Shown here in pieces: positions 42,338-50,841 of a stretch of 64,000 bases of DNA. The stretch covers positions 124,001 through 188,000 of the forward strand of contig CAVXLQ010000021.1 in assembly GCA_963762635.1 (NCBI GenBank). Reading direction: 5' to 3'. Positions within the stretch are counted from its first letter, which is position 1; every line of letters begins with the position of its first letter. A program made the translations under genes and the position numbers. This DNA comes from Tenggerimyces sp963762635 (GTDB taxonomy: Bacteria; Actinomycetota; Actinomycetes; Propionibacteriales; Actinopolymorphaceae). The notes beneath the pieces are model-generated. The model was not told the origin of the DNA and ran no database searches. It saw only the letters and a program-made list of their open reading frames with translations.

Positions 42338-45133
42338 CGCGCGCGCCGCGAGTTGCGCCAGGTGGACGGGCTCGCGCAGCCCGGCCTGGCGCACCTGCGT
42401 ACGGCAGCTGAAGCCGTCCGCCAACACCGCGACCGACTCCTCGGCGCCGCGAACGGCAGGCAGCAGCCCCCGTTCGGCGCAGGCCATCGACACTTCGTAG
42501 TGGCCCTGCTCGAAGCCGAAGTTGCCGGCCAAACCGCAGCATCCCGAGTCCAGCACCTCGGCCTCGACGCCGAGCTTCGCCAGCACATCGCGGTCGGCGG
42601 TGAAGCCGAGCTCGGCGTGCTGGTGGCAGTGCACCTGCACGAGCGCCTTCTGACCCGAACGTTTCACGTGGAACTTTGCGGGATGCGCAGCGAGTAGCTC
42701 CGCGAGCGTCTTCGTCTGCTCCTTCAACCGCGCGGCATCGGCGTCGCCGGGCAGCAGGTCGGTCAGCTCGCCGCGGAAGAGAGCCGTACAGCTCGGCTCC
42801 AGCCCGACCACCGGCACGCCCGCGGTGAGCCACGGCCGCAGTGTGCGGAGCGTACGGCGGAGGACGCGTTTCGCCTTACCCAGTTGACCGGTCGACACCC
42901 ACGTCAGCCCGCAGCAGACCGGCCCGGTCGGTACGTCGACCCGGTAGCCGAGCGACGTCAGCACCGCGTACGCGTCCTCGCCGAGGTCAGGGTCGAAGTA
43001 GTTCGTGAACGTGTCCGGCCACAGCAACACCCGCGGCGCGTCCGGCGGCAGATCCGCCGCCGCGCGACCACGCAGCCGGCGCACGAGCGAGCCGACGGCG
43101 AAGCGCGGGATGGCACGCTCCGGCGCGATCCCGCCGAGCCGTTTCGCCAGCCAGGCGAGCGGACGCAGCCCCGTCGCGGCGTTCACCACGCGAGCGAACG
43201 GCGATCCCAGCCGCAACCACGACGGCAGCCAGCCCATCGAGTAGTGCGACTTCGGCCGTACCCGCCCCTCGTAGTGCTTGCTGAGGAACTCCGCCTTGTA
43301 CGTCGCCATGTCCACGTTCACCGGACAGTCGGTCTTGCAGCCCTTGCAGGACAGGCAGAGGTCGAGCGCGTCCCGGACCTCGGTCGAGCGCCAGCCGTCC
43401 TTCACCAGCTGACCGCTCGCCATCTCGAACAGCAGCCGCGCCCGGCCGCGCGTCGAGTGCTGCTCCTCGCGGGTCGCGCGGAACGACGGGCACATCACGC
43501 CGCCATCGGAGGCCACGCACTTGCCCACGCCGACGCAGCGCCGCGTCGCGCCGAAGAAGCCGTCCCGGTCGTGCGAGAACGCGAACGTCGTGTCCCCGTT
43601 GATCTTCGGCGTACCGAGGAACACCCGCACGTCGTCGTCGAGCTTCGCCGGCTGCACGATCCGATGCGGGTTCATCAGGCCGCGCGGATCCCACGCCGCC
43701 TTGAACTCGCCGAACGCGGTCAGCAGCTCGGGCGGGTACATCCGCGCGAGCAGTTCCGCCCGCGCCTGCCCGTCGCCGTGCTCGCCGGACAGCGAGCCGC
43801 CGTGCGCGACGACGAGGTCCGCCGCGTCCTCCATGAACCGGCGGAACCCCTTGATCCCCGGCTGAGTCAGCAGGTCGAAGTCGATGCGCACGTGGATGCA
43901 GCCGTCGCCGAAGTGCCCGTAGTACAAGCCCTGCCGCTTGTGCTCGCGCAGCAGGCCGTCGAAGCCGCGCAGGTACGAGCCGAGCCGCTTGGGCGGGACG
44001 GCGGCGTCCTCCCAGCCCGGCCACGCCTCGCTGCCGTCGGGCAGCCGCGTCGCCGTACCCGCGCCTTCTTCACGTACGCGCCAGATCGCCCGCATGACGG
44101 CGGGGTCGGTGACGATCGCACTCGTCGAGTCCACCGCCCGCGCGACCTCGCGCGCACGGGACTCGGCCTCGGCGAGCGTGTCGCCGCCGGTCTCGACGTA
44201 CAGCCAGGCGCCGCCTTGCGGGAGGGCGTCGAGCGCGGGGTTGGCCGGCGAACGGCGACGCGCGATCGCGACGATCGCCGCGTCGACGCTCTCGATCGTG
44301 AGCGGCTTCAAGTCGAGGATCGGCAGCACGTGGTCGGCGGCGACGAACGCGTCGGGGAAGCCCAGGACAGCGAGCGCTCGCGCCTTCGGTGCGGTGACGA
44401 GCGTGACCTCGGCCTCGAGGATCGTGGCGCAGGTGCCCTCGGTGCCGACGAGTGCCTTGGCGAGGTTGAAGCCGTTCTCGGGCAGCAGCTGGTCGAGGTT
44501 GTAGCCCGACACGCGCCGGGTGAGCTGGGGGAACGCGTCACGGACCAGCGCGCCGTACCTGTCGCCGAGGTCGCGCAGCTTGCGTACGACCTCGTGGTCC
44601 GTGGTCGTCGGCCCGAGCGTGAGGCGGGTGCCGTCGACGAGCAGGACGTCGAGCGACTCCACGTTGTCGACGGTCTTGCCCCACGCGACCGAGTGCGAGC
44701 CACACGCGTTGTTGCCGATCATGCCGCCGAGCGTGCAACGGCTATGCGTCGACGGATCGGGCCCGAACGTCAGCCCGTACGGCGCGGCCGCCTTGCGCAG
44801 GTCGTCCAGCACTGTGCCCGGCTGCACCCGAGCCGTGCGCCGTTCGGGGTCGATGCTCACGACCTGGTTGAGATGGCGGGAGAAGTCGAGAACGACAGCC
44901 TCGTTGATCGCCTGCCCACCGATGCTCGTCCCCGCACCGCGCGGTAGAAGCGGAACACCAAGCCGGTCGCACACGTCGACGGTCGCGAGCACGGCGTCGA
45001 GATCGCGCGGCTGCACGACGGCAAGCGGAACGTGCCGGTAGTTGGAGGCGTCCACCGCGAACACCGCGCGAGTGGAGGTGTCGAACCGCACCTGCCCCTG
45101 GACGACACGTTCGAGCTCCACCTGCAACGACAC
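42305..45133 (-). CDS. FAD-linked oxidase fused to (4Fe-4S)/CCG-domain subunit (D-lactate/glycolate dehydrogenase-like)
   Basis: The 942-residue fusion has an N-terminal PCMH FAD-binding domain (LLPRGAGTSIGGQAINEAVVLDFSRH, GGMIGNNACGSHSVAWGKTVDNV) and an FAD-oxidase C-terminal cap with YGHFGDGCIHVRIDF and GEHGDGQAR. Iron-sulphur motifs follow (CVGVGKCVASDGGVMCPS, then CLSCKGCKTDCPVNVDM), then two CCG-type cysteine-rich segments (GPVCCGLTW, DSGCCGLAGNFG). Such proteins oxidise 2-hydroxy acids and pass electrons to the quinone pool. The GTG at 45133 follows CATAGT by seven bases; GTG 45139 is an alternative. It diverges from the Ddn-like remnant. Confidence 0.92.
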   Translation of the reverse strand: MSLQVELERVVQGQVRFDTSTRAVFAVDASNYRHVPLAVVQPRDLDAVLATVDVCDRLGVPLLPRGAGTSIGGQAINEAVVLDFSRHLNQVVSIDPERRTARVQPGTVLDDLRKAAAPYGLTFGPDPSTHSRCTLGGMIGNNACGSHSVAWGKTVDNVESLDVLLVDGTRLTLGPTTTDHEVVRKLRDLGDRYGALVRDAFPQLTRRVSGYNLDQLLPENGFNLAKALVGTEGTCATILEAEVTLVTAPKARALAVLGFPDAFVAADHVLPILDLKPLTIESVDAAIVAIARRRSPANPALDALPQGGAWLYVETGGDTLAEAESRAREVARAVDSTSAIVTDPAVMRAIWRVREEGAGTATRLPDGSEAWPGWEDAAVPPKRLGSYLRGFDGLLREHKRQGLYYGHFGDGCIHVRIDFDLLTQPGIKGFRRFMEDAADLVVAHGGSLSGEHGDGQARAELLARMYPPELLTAFGEFKAAWDPRGLMNPHRIVQPAKLDDDVRVFLGTPKINGDTTFAFSHDRDGFFGATRRCVGVGKCVASDGGVMCPSFRATREEQHSTRGRARLLFEMASGQLVKDGWRSTEVRDALDLCLSCKGCKTDCPVNVDMATYKAEFLSKHYEGRVRPKSHYSMGWLPSWLRLGSPFARVVNAATGLRPLAWLAKRLGGIAPERAIPRFAVGSLVRRLRGRAAADLPPDAPRVLLWPDTFTNYFDPDLGEDAYAVLTSLGYRVDVPTGPVCCGLTWVSTGQLGKAKRVLRRTLRTLRPWLTAGVPVVGLEPSCTALFRGELTDLLPGDADAARLKEQTKTLAELLAAHPAKFHVKRSGQKALVQVHCHQHAELGFTADRDVLAKLGVEAEVLDSGCCGLAGNFGFEQGHYEVSMACAERGLLPAVRGAEESVAVLADGFSCRTQVRQAGLREPVHLAQLAARALGVDADTDAK

Positions 45134-45160
45134 GCCCGCCACTATGCCAGGGTCGCTGTC

Positions 45161-45451
45161 ATGACCGACGAGGTGCACGACAGCCCTGTCATCGACATCG
45201 CTCGGCCGGTACGGGACGTTCACCGCGCTCTCCGTCTGGCGAAGCTTCGGCACGAGTCCCTATTTGGCGCAGACCCCGACGTGACGTTGCAGGTGGGCGC
45301 CGACACGTTCCCCGCGCGGGCCAGGACGGCCTCGCCGGACGAGAAGCCGCGCCTGTGGAAGCTGGTCCTCGCGGACCTGCCGATGTACGAGGGCTTCCAG
45401 CACAAGACCAACCGCGACATCCCCGTGGTGATACTGGAGCGCGTCCGGTGA
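45161..45451 (+). CDS. Truncated Ddn-like (deazaflavin-dependent nitroreductase family) protein
   Basis: The 96-residue frame carries only the C-terminal half of the Ddn family: PDVTLQVGADTFPARARTAS, then PRLWKLVLADLPMYEGFQ and RDIPVVILERV. The N-terminal half that normally contributes F420 contacts is missing and replaced by an unrelated ~35 residues. The protein probably lacks the usual activity and may be a remnant. Its TGA overlaps the GTG of the next gene by four bases, so the remnant may be kept for translational coupling. Frame integrity at the 3' end is good. Confidence 0.6.
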   Translation: MTDEVHDSPVIDIARPVRDVHRALRLAKLRHESLFGADPDVTLQVGADTFPARARTASPDEKPRLWKLVLADLPMYEGFQHKTNRDIPVVILERVR

Positions 45452-46347
45452 CGTTGCTCCTGAGCCGTTCCGACCTGCTCGGAGCCCTCACGATCGAGGT
45501 TGGCCTGGAGGCGATCCGGGCCGGCTTCGAAGCATTGCCGACGACGATCGCGCCGCAACGGGTACGGACCGACGTGCCCGGTCCGGGGACCGCGACCGCG
45601 CTCATTCCGGGGCTCGTCGAGGGCATTCCCGCCTACACGGTCAAGGTCAACGCGAAGTTCCCCGCCGCGCGGCCGGCGCTGCGCGGCGTGGTCTGCCTGC
45701 ACGACCTCGGGACCGGCGAGCTGCTCGCCGTGCTCGACTCCGCCACGATCACCGCCTGGCGAACGGGCCTCGCCGCGGCCCTCGGCACGCAGCTGCTCGC
45801 GCGACAGGACGCCCGCACGGTCGGCGTCATCGGCGCCGGTGCTCAGGCGGACCTCGTCGTACGCGGCCTCGAGCAGCTCCGCGAGTTCGAGCTGCTCGCG
45901 TACGACACCGATCCCGAACGGGCGCACGCCTTCCATCAAGCGACCGTCGTCGACTCACCGCGCGAGCTCGCGAAACAGGCCGACGTCGTCGTGCTCGCCA
46001 CCTGGTCCCGCGCGCCGATCCTCACGGCGAACGACGTACGCGGCGGAATGCACCTCACCAGCCTCGGCGCCGACGAGCCCGGCAAGGTCGAGCTCGCCCC
46101 CGACGTATTCGAAAGCAGCCACGTGATCGTCGACGACGTCCAGCTCGCCGCCGACGTCGGCACGACGCACGCCGTCGCCACGCTCGCCGACGTCGTCACC
46201 GGCCGCGCTGACGGCCGCCGGAACGACGAGGAGCGCACCGTCTATGCTCCGGTCGGGCTGCCCTGGCAGGACCTCGCCATGTCCTGGATCGCCTACCAGG
46301 CAGCCCAAACGACCGACACGGGCACGCACTACGACTGGCTCGCCTGA
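45448..46347 (+). CDS. Ornithine cyclodeaminase/mu-crystallin family protein
   Basis: The 299-residue protein has the family layout. The N-terminal dimerisation half contains YTVKVNAKFPAARPALRGVVCLHD and TAWRTGLAAALGTQLLAR. A Rossmann half follows with VGVIGAGAQADLVVRGLEQ and HLTSLGADEPGKVELAPDV. Members include ornithine cyclodeaminase, ketimine reductase and alanine dehydrogenase; the sequence does not decide between them. The GTG at 45448 overlaps the previous stop by four bases. The 3' end overlaps the convergent methyltransferase by 19 bases. Confidence 0.9.
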   Translation: MTLLLSRSDLLGALTIEVGLEAIRAGFEALPTTIAPQRVRTDVPGPGTATALIPGLVEGIPAYTVKVNAKFPAARPALRGVVCLHDLGTGELLAVLDSATITAWRTGLAAALGTQLLARQDARTVGVIGAGAQADLVVRGLEQLREFELLAYDTDPERAHAFHQATVVDSPRELAKQADVVVLATWSRAPILTANDVRGGMHLTSLGADEPGKVELAPDVFESSHVIVDDVQLAADVGTTHAVATLADVVTGRADGRRNDEERTVYAPVGLPWQDLAMSWIAYQAAQTTDTGTHYDWLA

Positions 46348-47006
46348 CCCGACAGCACCAACATCTCGTTCGCGTCGCGTTGGAACTCGAACGGCACTCG
46401 CGGGATCTCCGACGCGATCCCCTCCGCCGCCAGCGTCGACCGCAGCGACGCGAGAAACGGGATCGGCGCCGCGTCCGCCTGGTGCACCAACGGGAACACG
46501 CGCACCTCGCGGGCTACCCGGGCCAGCTCGCGCAACGCCTCGAGATGCCACGACTCGGAGAACCTGTTCGCCCAGGTGAACAGCAGATGCGAGCACACCG
46601 CGAGCTCGAATCGGCCATCGTGGAAGGGCAACTTCGGCAGCTCGCCCTCCACATAGCGCTCCGGATGCCGCGCCCGGTCGGCGAGGAACGCCTCTGCCGC
46701 CTCCGCGCGCAGCTCGTCGCGACGTTCACGCGAGCCGTACCACTTCCACACGAACGCATCGGCGTTGTCGACGACCATCTGGGTGCCGCCTGCCGTGCTC
46801 CGCCGCACGTTCTCCGCGAGTTCGGCCTGCGACAACGCGTACGCCGGGTCGACGGCGACCGCGTCGACGCCACGCGAAGCGGCGACCGCGGTGAAGCCCG
46901 AGCCACCAGCGCAGCAGTCGAGTATCGAAGCGGGCAAGGGAGATGCCAGGTCGAACATCGCCGAGTACTCGGCGAACGACCGGGACGTGACCAGCATCCC
47001 GCTCAC
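46329..47006 (-). CDS. Class I SAM-dependent methyltransferase-like protein
   Basis: The 225-residue protein has a motif I variant ILDCCAGGSGFTAVAASRG, an acidic motif II in VDAVAVDPAYALSQ, and a later FELAVCSHLLFTWANRF strand, consistent with a Rossmann methyltransferase. The GTG at 47006 overlaps the stop of the anthranilate synthase gene by four bases; the ATG at 46997 is an alternative. Tight coupling to TrpE-G suggests a tryptophan- or anthranilate-linked task, possibly methylation of a derived metabolite. That link is inference. Confidence 0.8.
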   Translation of the reverse strand: MSGMLVTSRSFAEYSAMFDLASPLPASILDCCAGGSGFTAVAASRGVDAVAVDPAYALSQAELAENVRRSTAGGTQMVVDNADAFVWKWYGSRERRDELRAEAAEAFLADRARHPERYVEGELPKLPFHDGRFELAVCSHLLFTWANRFSESWHLEALRELARVAREVRVFPLVHQADAAPIPFLASLRSTLAAEGIASEIPRVPFEFQRDANEMLVLSGQASQS

Positions 47007-49147
47007 CGTTCCACGGCCGCGAGCGAGCACAGCGTGAGCAGGTTCGCGATCAGCCGGTGTCCCGTTCCGCCGGCCGCGGTGAGGATCGACTCCGGATGGA
47101 ACTGCACGCCCCACTGCCGCCGCACCGGATCCTCGATCGCCATCGCCACCTGGTCGCACACCGCGGTGACCTCGTACCCCTTCACGTCCGCCGGCGTCGC
47201 GTAGAGCGAGTGATACCGCCCCGCCGTGAACTCCTCGCCGAGCCCGTCCAGCAACGAGCCGCCCAGCACTCGGATCCGTCCCGGCTTCCCGTGCGCCGGA
47301 GTGTCGAGCACCGACAGCGAGGCACCGCGCGCCTCCAGCATCGCCTGCATGCCGAGGCAGACGCCGAACGTCGGCAGCTCCCGCTCGTCCAGCAACGCCA
47401 TCAACCCCGCGCAGTCGAAGTCCGACGGCTGCCCCGGACCGGGCGACAGCACGACGAGATCCGGCGACGACTCCCGCAAAGCCGCCAGCGCGTGGCCATG
47501 TCTGAGCGTACGGATTCGCGCGCCCTGCTGCCGGAAGTAGTCGCCCAGGGTGTGGACGAACGAGTCCTCCAGGTCGACGAGCAGCACGTCCATGCCGGCG
47601 CCCGGCAGCTCCCGCGGCGTAGCCGTAACCGCAACGGAGGCCGGCTGCGTCAAGGCGCCCAACAGCGCGCTCGCCTTCAGCTCGGTCTCCGCCTCCTCAG
47701 CCTCCGGGTCGGAGTCGAACAGCAGCGTCGCCCCGACCTGGATCGCCGCCACCCCGCCCTCGATATGCGCGGTCCGCAAGGTCAGCCCGGTGTTCATCGA
47801 GCCGTCGAACCCGACGAACCCCACCGCGCCGCCGTACCACCGCCGCGGCTGCGCCTCGTGGTCCTCGATGAACTGCATCGCCCACAGCTTCGGTGCGCCC
47901 GTCACCGTGACCGCCCACATGTGCGTGAGGAACGCGTCGAACGCATCGAGCCCCGGTCGCAACAGCCCCTCGAGGTGGTCGACGGTGTGGATCAGGCGCG
48001 AGTACAGCTCGATCTGCCGCCGCCCGAGGATGCGTACCGAGCCCGGCACGCACACCCGCGCCTTGTCGTTGCGGTCGACGTCGGTGCACATGGTGAGCTC
48101 CGACTCGTCCTTGGTGGAGTTCAGCAGCGCATGGATCTGCTCGGCGTCCTCCAGCGCGTCGGTGCCGCGCTTGATCGTCCCGGCGATCGGGCAGGTCTCG
48201 ATCCGTTGCGGTACGCCGGGCACAGCAGGCGCCACGCGTACGTACATCTCCGGCGACGCCCCGACGAGGAACTCGCCCGCGCCGAGGTTGAACAGGAACT
48301 CGTACGGCGCCGGGTTCTGGGTGCGCAGCCGTTCGTAGAACGCGGCCGGTCGGTCGCACGCGCCGTACACCTTCTGCCCGGGCACGACCTCGAACAGGTC
48401 GCCGCGGCGGAAGTACTCCTTCGCATCGCGGACGACCTGCGCGTAACGACCCAGCGGCGGCCGCTCGGGCACGGCACGTCGAGGTGCCGGCGGGCTCGGT
48501 TCGGTCCTGCGCGGAAGCCCCACCGTGGAGCCGGTGCCGACGGTGAAGTCGTACGAGTAGCGCATGCAGGTCTCGCGCCGGCGGTCCCACACCAGCAGCT
48601 CGTCCGGGAGGTGCAGCACCAGGTCGCGATGCGTTGCGTCGCGCGCGTGCTTGAGCCGCACCGGGTCGAACTGGAACGCGAGGTCGTACCCGAACGCCCC
48701 GTACAACCCCAGGTGCTCGTCGGACGGGCTCGCGAACGCCTCGACCACCGCCCGCAGCGCGGAGAAGACCGTCGGCTGCCGGCTCCGGTCCTCCTCCGCG
48801 AAGGTCTCGGCCCCTGGAGGGATGAACAGGGTGAACGTCTTCTCGCACTCGGAGACGACCTCGCGGGCGGGCCGCAGCACCTCGGCGAGCGCGGGCAGTA
48901 GAACGCGCCCGCGTGCGCTCAGCGCCCGCACCTCGAGCGAACGGCCGCGGGCGACCAGCTCGAGCGGCGGGTCGACGTACCCGACGTGCCATCTGGTGTA
49001 CCGACCCGGGTACTCCACGCCGGAGCTGAGGATGCCGCCGCGCCGCTCGTCGAGCTCGATCGCGAGCTCGGCCAGCGTAGCGCCGTCCGCGGGGGTCGCG
49101 CGCCGGTGGACGGTGACGCCGCCGGCGGTCTCGTACTGGTGTTCCAT
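47003..49147 (-). CDS. trpE: Fused anthranilate synthase (TrpE-TrpG)
   Basis: The 714-residue protein joins a TrpE chorismate-binding domain (RGDLFEVVPGQKVYG, ETCPIAGTIKRGTDALEDAEQ, MCTDVDRNDKARVC, WAVTVTGAPKLWAMQFIEDHE) to a C-terminal class I glutamine amidotransferase. The latter has the nucleophile FGVCLGMQA (Cys near 592) and WGVQFHPES. It makes anthranilate from chorismate and glutamine, the first step of tryptophan synthesis. The ATG follows AGGAGG by ten bases. A 13-residue leader peptide with tandem Trp codons and a terminator/antiterminator pair lie directly upstream, so expression is set by tryptophan attenuation. A methyltransferase gene is translationally coupled downstream. Confidence 0.95.
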   Translation of the reverse strand: MEHQYETAGGVTVHRRATPADGATLAELAIELDERRGGILSSGVEYPGRYTRWHVGYVDPPLELVARGRSLEVRALSARGRVLLPALAEVLRPAREVVSECEKTFTLFIPPGAETFAEEDRSRQPTVFSALRAVVEAFASPSDEHLGLYGAFGYDLAFQFDPVRLKHARDATHRDLVLHLPDELLVWDRRRETCMRYSYDFTVGTGSTVGLPRRTEPSPPAPRRAVPERPPLGRYAQVVRDAKEYFRRGDLFEVVPGQKVYGACDRPAAFYERLRTQNPAPYEFLFNLGAGEFLVGASPEMYVRVAPAVPGVPQRIETCPIAGTIKRGTDALEDAEQIHALLNSTKDESELTMCTDVDRNDKARVCVPGSVRILGRRQIELYSRLIHTVDHLEGLLRPGLDAFDAFLTHMWAVTVTGAPKLWAMQFIEDHEAQPRRWYGGAVGFVGFDGSMNTGLTLRTAHIEGGVAAIQVGATLLFDSDPEAEEAETELKASALLGALTQPASVAVTATPRELPGAGMDVLLVDLEDSFVHTLGDYFRQQGARIRTLRHGHALAALRESSPDLVVLSPGPGQPSDFDCAGLMALLDERELPTFGVCLGMQAMLEARGASLSVLDTPAHGKPGRIRVLGGSLLDGLGEEFTAGRYHSLYATPADVKGYEVTAVCDQVAMAIEDPVRRQWGVQFHPESILTAAGGTGHRLIANLLTLCSLAAVER

Positions 49148-49190
49148 CTCGGAAAGGCCTCCTGTGAACAGGCCCTTGCCGGATGGGCAC

Positions 49191-49221
49191 AAACGAAAAC
49201 GACCGCCGGCAAGGGCGGTCG
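49191..49221 (-). terminator. trp attenuator terminator
   Basis: CGACCGCC/GGCGGTCG (49221-49214 and 49207-49200 on the minus strand) with a six-base loop is followed by TTTTCGTTT. It lies between the leader peptide and the anthranilate synthase start. Confidence 0.88.
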
Positions 49222-49253
49222 CTGTCGTACGCGAAGGGTTTGGCACCCGCCCT
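49212..49253 (-). promoter_or_regulatory. trp antiterminator pairing
   Basis: AGGGCGG at 49253-49247 (minus strand) can pair with CCGCCCT at 49218-49212, which is part of the terminator stem. The two folds are mutually exclusive, as required for ribosome-controlled attenuation. The first segment begins at the leader stop codon. Confidence 0.7.
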
Positions 49254-49293
49254 AGAGGCGGCGCCACCACTGCTGCTGCAATCGCGTACTCAT
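49252..49293 (-). CDS. trpL: trp operon leader peptide
   Basis: The 13-residue peptide MSTRLQQQWWRRL has two adjacent Trp codons, the sensor of charged tRNA-Trp in actinobacterial trp leaders. Ribosome stalling at WW would free the antiterminator and allow transcription of the anthranilate synthase gene. The ATG lies eight bases after TAGAGT and has no ribosome site, so the leader may be translated from a nearly leaderless message. The gene sits 11 bases after the MFS stop codon. Confidence 0.88.
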   Translation of the reverse strand: MSTRLQQQWWRRL

Positions 49294-49301
49294 AGCGAGG
49301 C

Positions 49302-49307
49302 ACTCTA
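49302..49307 (-). promoter_or_regulatory. -10 box TAGAGT fused with the MFS stop codon
   Basis: The first three bases are the TAG stop of the MFS gene (49307-49305). Transcription from here would start at or beside the leader-peptide ATG. Confidence 0.5.
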
Positions 49308-50831
49308 CTGGCTGTTGTCGCGAGACACCACGGTGATCTTGCGCGGCATGATGAACAGCAGCACGACGACGCCGAGCAGGGCGGCGACGGTGAGGCCGAG
49401 GTAGACGTTGTGGGTTGCCGCCTCGATCGCGGTCCGCAGGTATGTCATCGCGGGGCCGTTCGCGCCTTCGAGCACCTCCGAGATCCCGTTCAGGTCCTTC
49501 GGCAGCTGGCCGCGCAGGCCGGCCGGGGCGTCGGCGAGCGCGTGGACGAGCGTGGCGTTCGCGATCGCCCCGAACACCGCGGCGCCGATGCTCTGCCCGA
49601 GGAACCGGTTGAACATCACCGAGCTCGTCGCGACGCCACGTTCGTGCCACTCCACGTGCGACTGGATGCCGACGAGCGTCGGCACCGACAGCAGTCCGCA
49701 GCCCGCGCCGAGTACGAGCGTGGACACGACGACCGGCCAGACCGCGGGCGTCGCCGGCTGGAACAGGAAGATCGCGATCGCCGCCAGGCACAGGCCGATA
49801 CCGATCAGGCTGGTGTCGCGGAACCCGATCCGCAGGTAGAGCCTGTTGGCCTGCGACGCGGCGATCGGCCAGGTCATGCTCATCGTCGCGAGCACGAGGC
49901 CGGCGACGATCGCGGAGAGGCCGAGTACGCCTTGTCCGTACGTCGGGAGGTACGCGCTCGGCCCGATCACCAGCAGGCCGAGGCACGCCATCGTGAGGTT
50001 GCCGCCGAGCAACGTACGCCGCGACCACACCCAGCCCGGCACGATCGGCTCGGCCGCGCGTCGTTCGACGATCACCGTCGCCGCGGCGGCCAGGGCGAAG
50101 CAGCCGAAGACGACGAAGCTCGGTGCGGACAGCCAGGGCCAGGCCGTTCCGCCTTGCAGCAAAGCGAAAACGAACAACCCCGCAGTCGTCATCACCAGTG
50201 CGGCGCCGAGATAGTCGACGCGATGCCGGGTCCGTTCCGGCACCTTCTCGTGCAGGTAGCGGACGATCAACGCGAGCGCCGCGGCACCGACCGGGAGGTT
50301 GACGAGGAACACCCAGCGCCAGCTCGCGTAGTCGGCGAACGCGCCGCCCATCGTCGGGCCGACGACCGCCGAGATGCCCCAGACGGAAGCCATCCGTCCC
50401 TGCACCTTGCCGCGCTCCCTGAGGTCGTACAGGTCCGCGACGATCGTCGTCACGACCGCGCCGATCGACCCGGCGCCGATGCCCTGGATGCCGCGGAAGG
50501 CGATCAGCGCGACCATGTCCCACGAGAACGCGGACAGCCCGGAGCCGAGCAGGAAGATCAGCACTCCGATGATCAGCACGCTCTTGCGGCCGTACGTGTC
50601 GGCGAGCTTGCCGTAGATCGGGATCGTGACGGTCTGCGCGAGCAGGTAGACCGAGAACAGCCAGGAGAAGTACGCCAGCCCGCCGAGGTCGCCGACGACC
50701 TGCGGCAGCGCGGTCGCGACGATCGTCGTGTCCATCGCCGCGAGCGCCATCGTCAGCATCAGCGCCGTGACCACCCGCCCCCGGCGAGTAGGGCTCGGCC
50801 CCGTCGTCTGCCGCGCCGAACCGTCCGTCAC
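49305..50831 (-). CDS. MFS multidrug exporter (DHA2/EmrB-QacA type, 14 TM)
   Basis: The 508-residue protein has about 14 hydrophobic segments. It begins VVTALMLTMALAAMDTTIVATALPQVVGDLGG, the DHA2 signature with motif D1, and contains motif A in YGKLADTYGRKSVLIIG and motif C in WGISAVVGPTMGG. It exports drugs or metabolites using the proton gradient. The ATG at 50831 follows an AGGTGA-type site. The gene diverges from nothing nearby; the CPBP gene ends 11 bases upstream on the same strand. Its last codon overlaps the trp leader promoter. Confidence 0.93.
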   Translation of the reverse strand: MTDGSARQTTGPSPTRRGRVVTALMLTMALAAMDTTIVATALPQVVGDLGGLAYFSWLFSVYLLAQTVTIPIYGKLADTYGRKSVLIIGVLIFLLGSGLSAFSWDMVALIAFRGIQGIGAGSIGAVVTTIVADLYDLRERGKVQGRMASVWGISAVVGPTMGGAFADYASWRWVFLVNLPVGAAALALIVRYLHEKVPERTRHRVDYLGAALVMTTAGLFVFALLQGGTAWPWLSAPSFVVFGCFALAAAATVIVERRAAEPIVPGWVWSRRTLLGGNLTMACLGLLVIGPSAYLPTYGQGVLGLSAIVAGLVLATMSMTWPIAASQANRLYLRIGFRDTSLIGIGLCLAAIAIFLFQPATPAVWPVVVSTLVLGAGCGLLSVPTLVGIQSHVEWHERGVATSSVMFNRFLGQSIGAAVFGAIANATLVHALADAPAGLRGQLPKDLNGISEVLEGANGPAMTYLRTAIEAATHNVYLGLTVAALLGVVVLLFIMPRKITVVSRDNSQ

Positions 50832-50841
50832 CTCGCCGACT

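Noticed and set aside
42884..44947. 687-codon open frame on the plus strand
   Set aside because: Antisense shadow of the FAD/FeS oxidoreductase.
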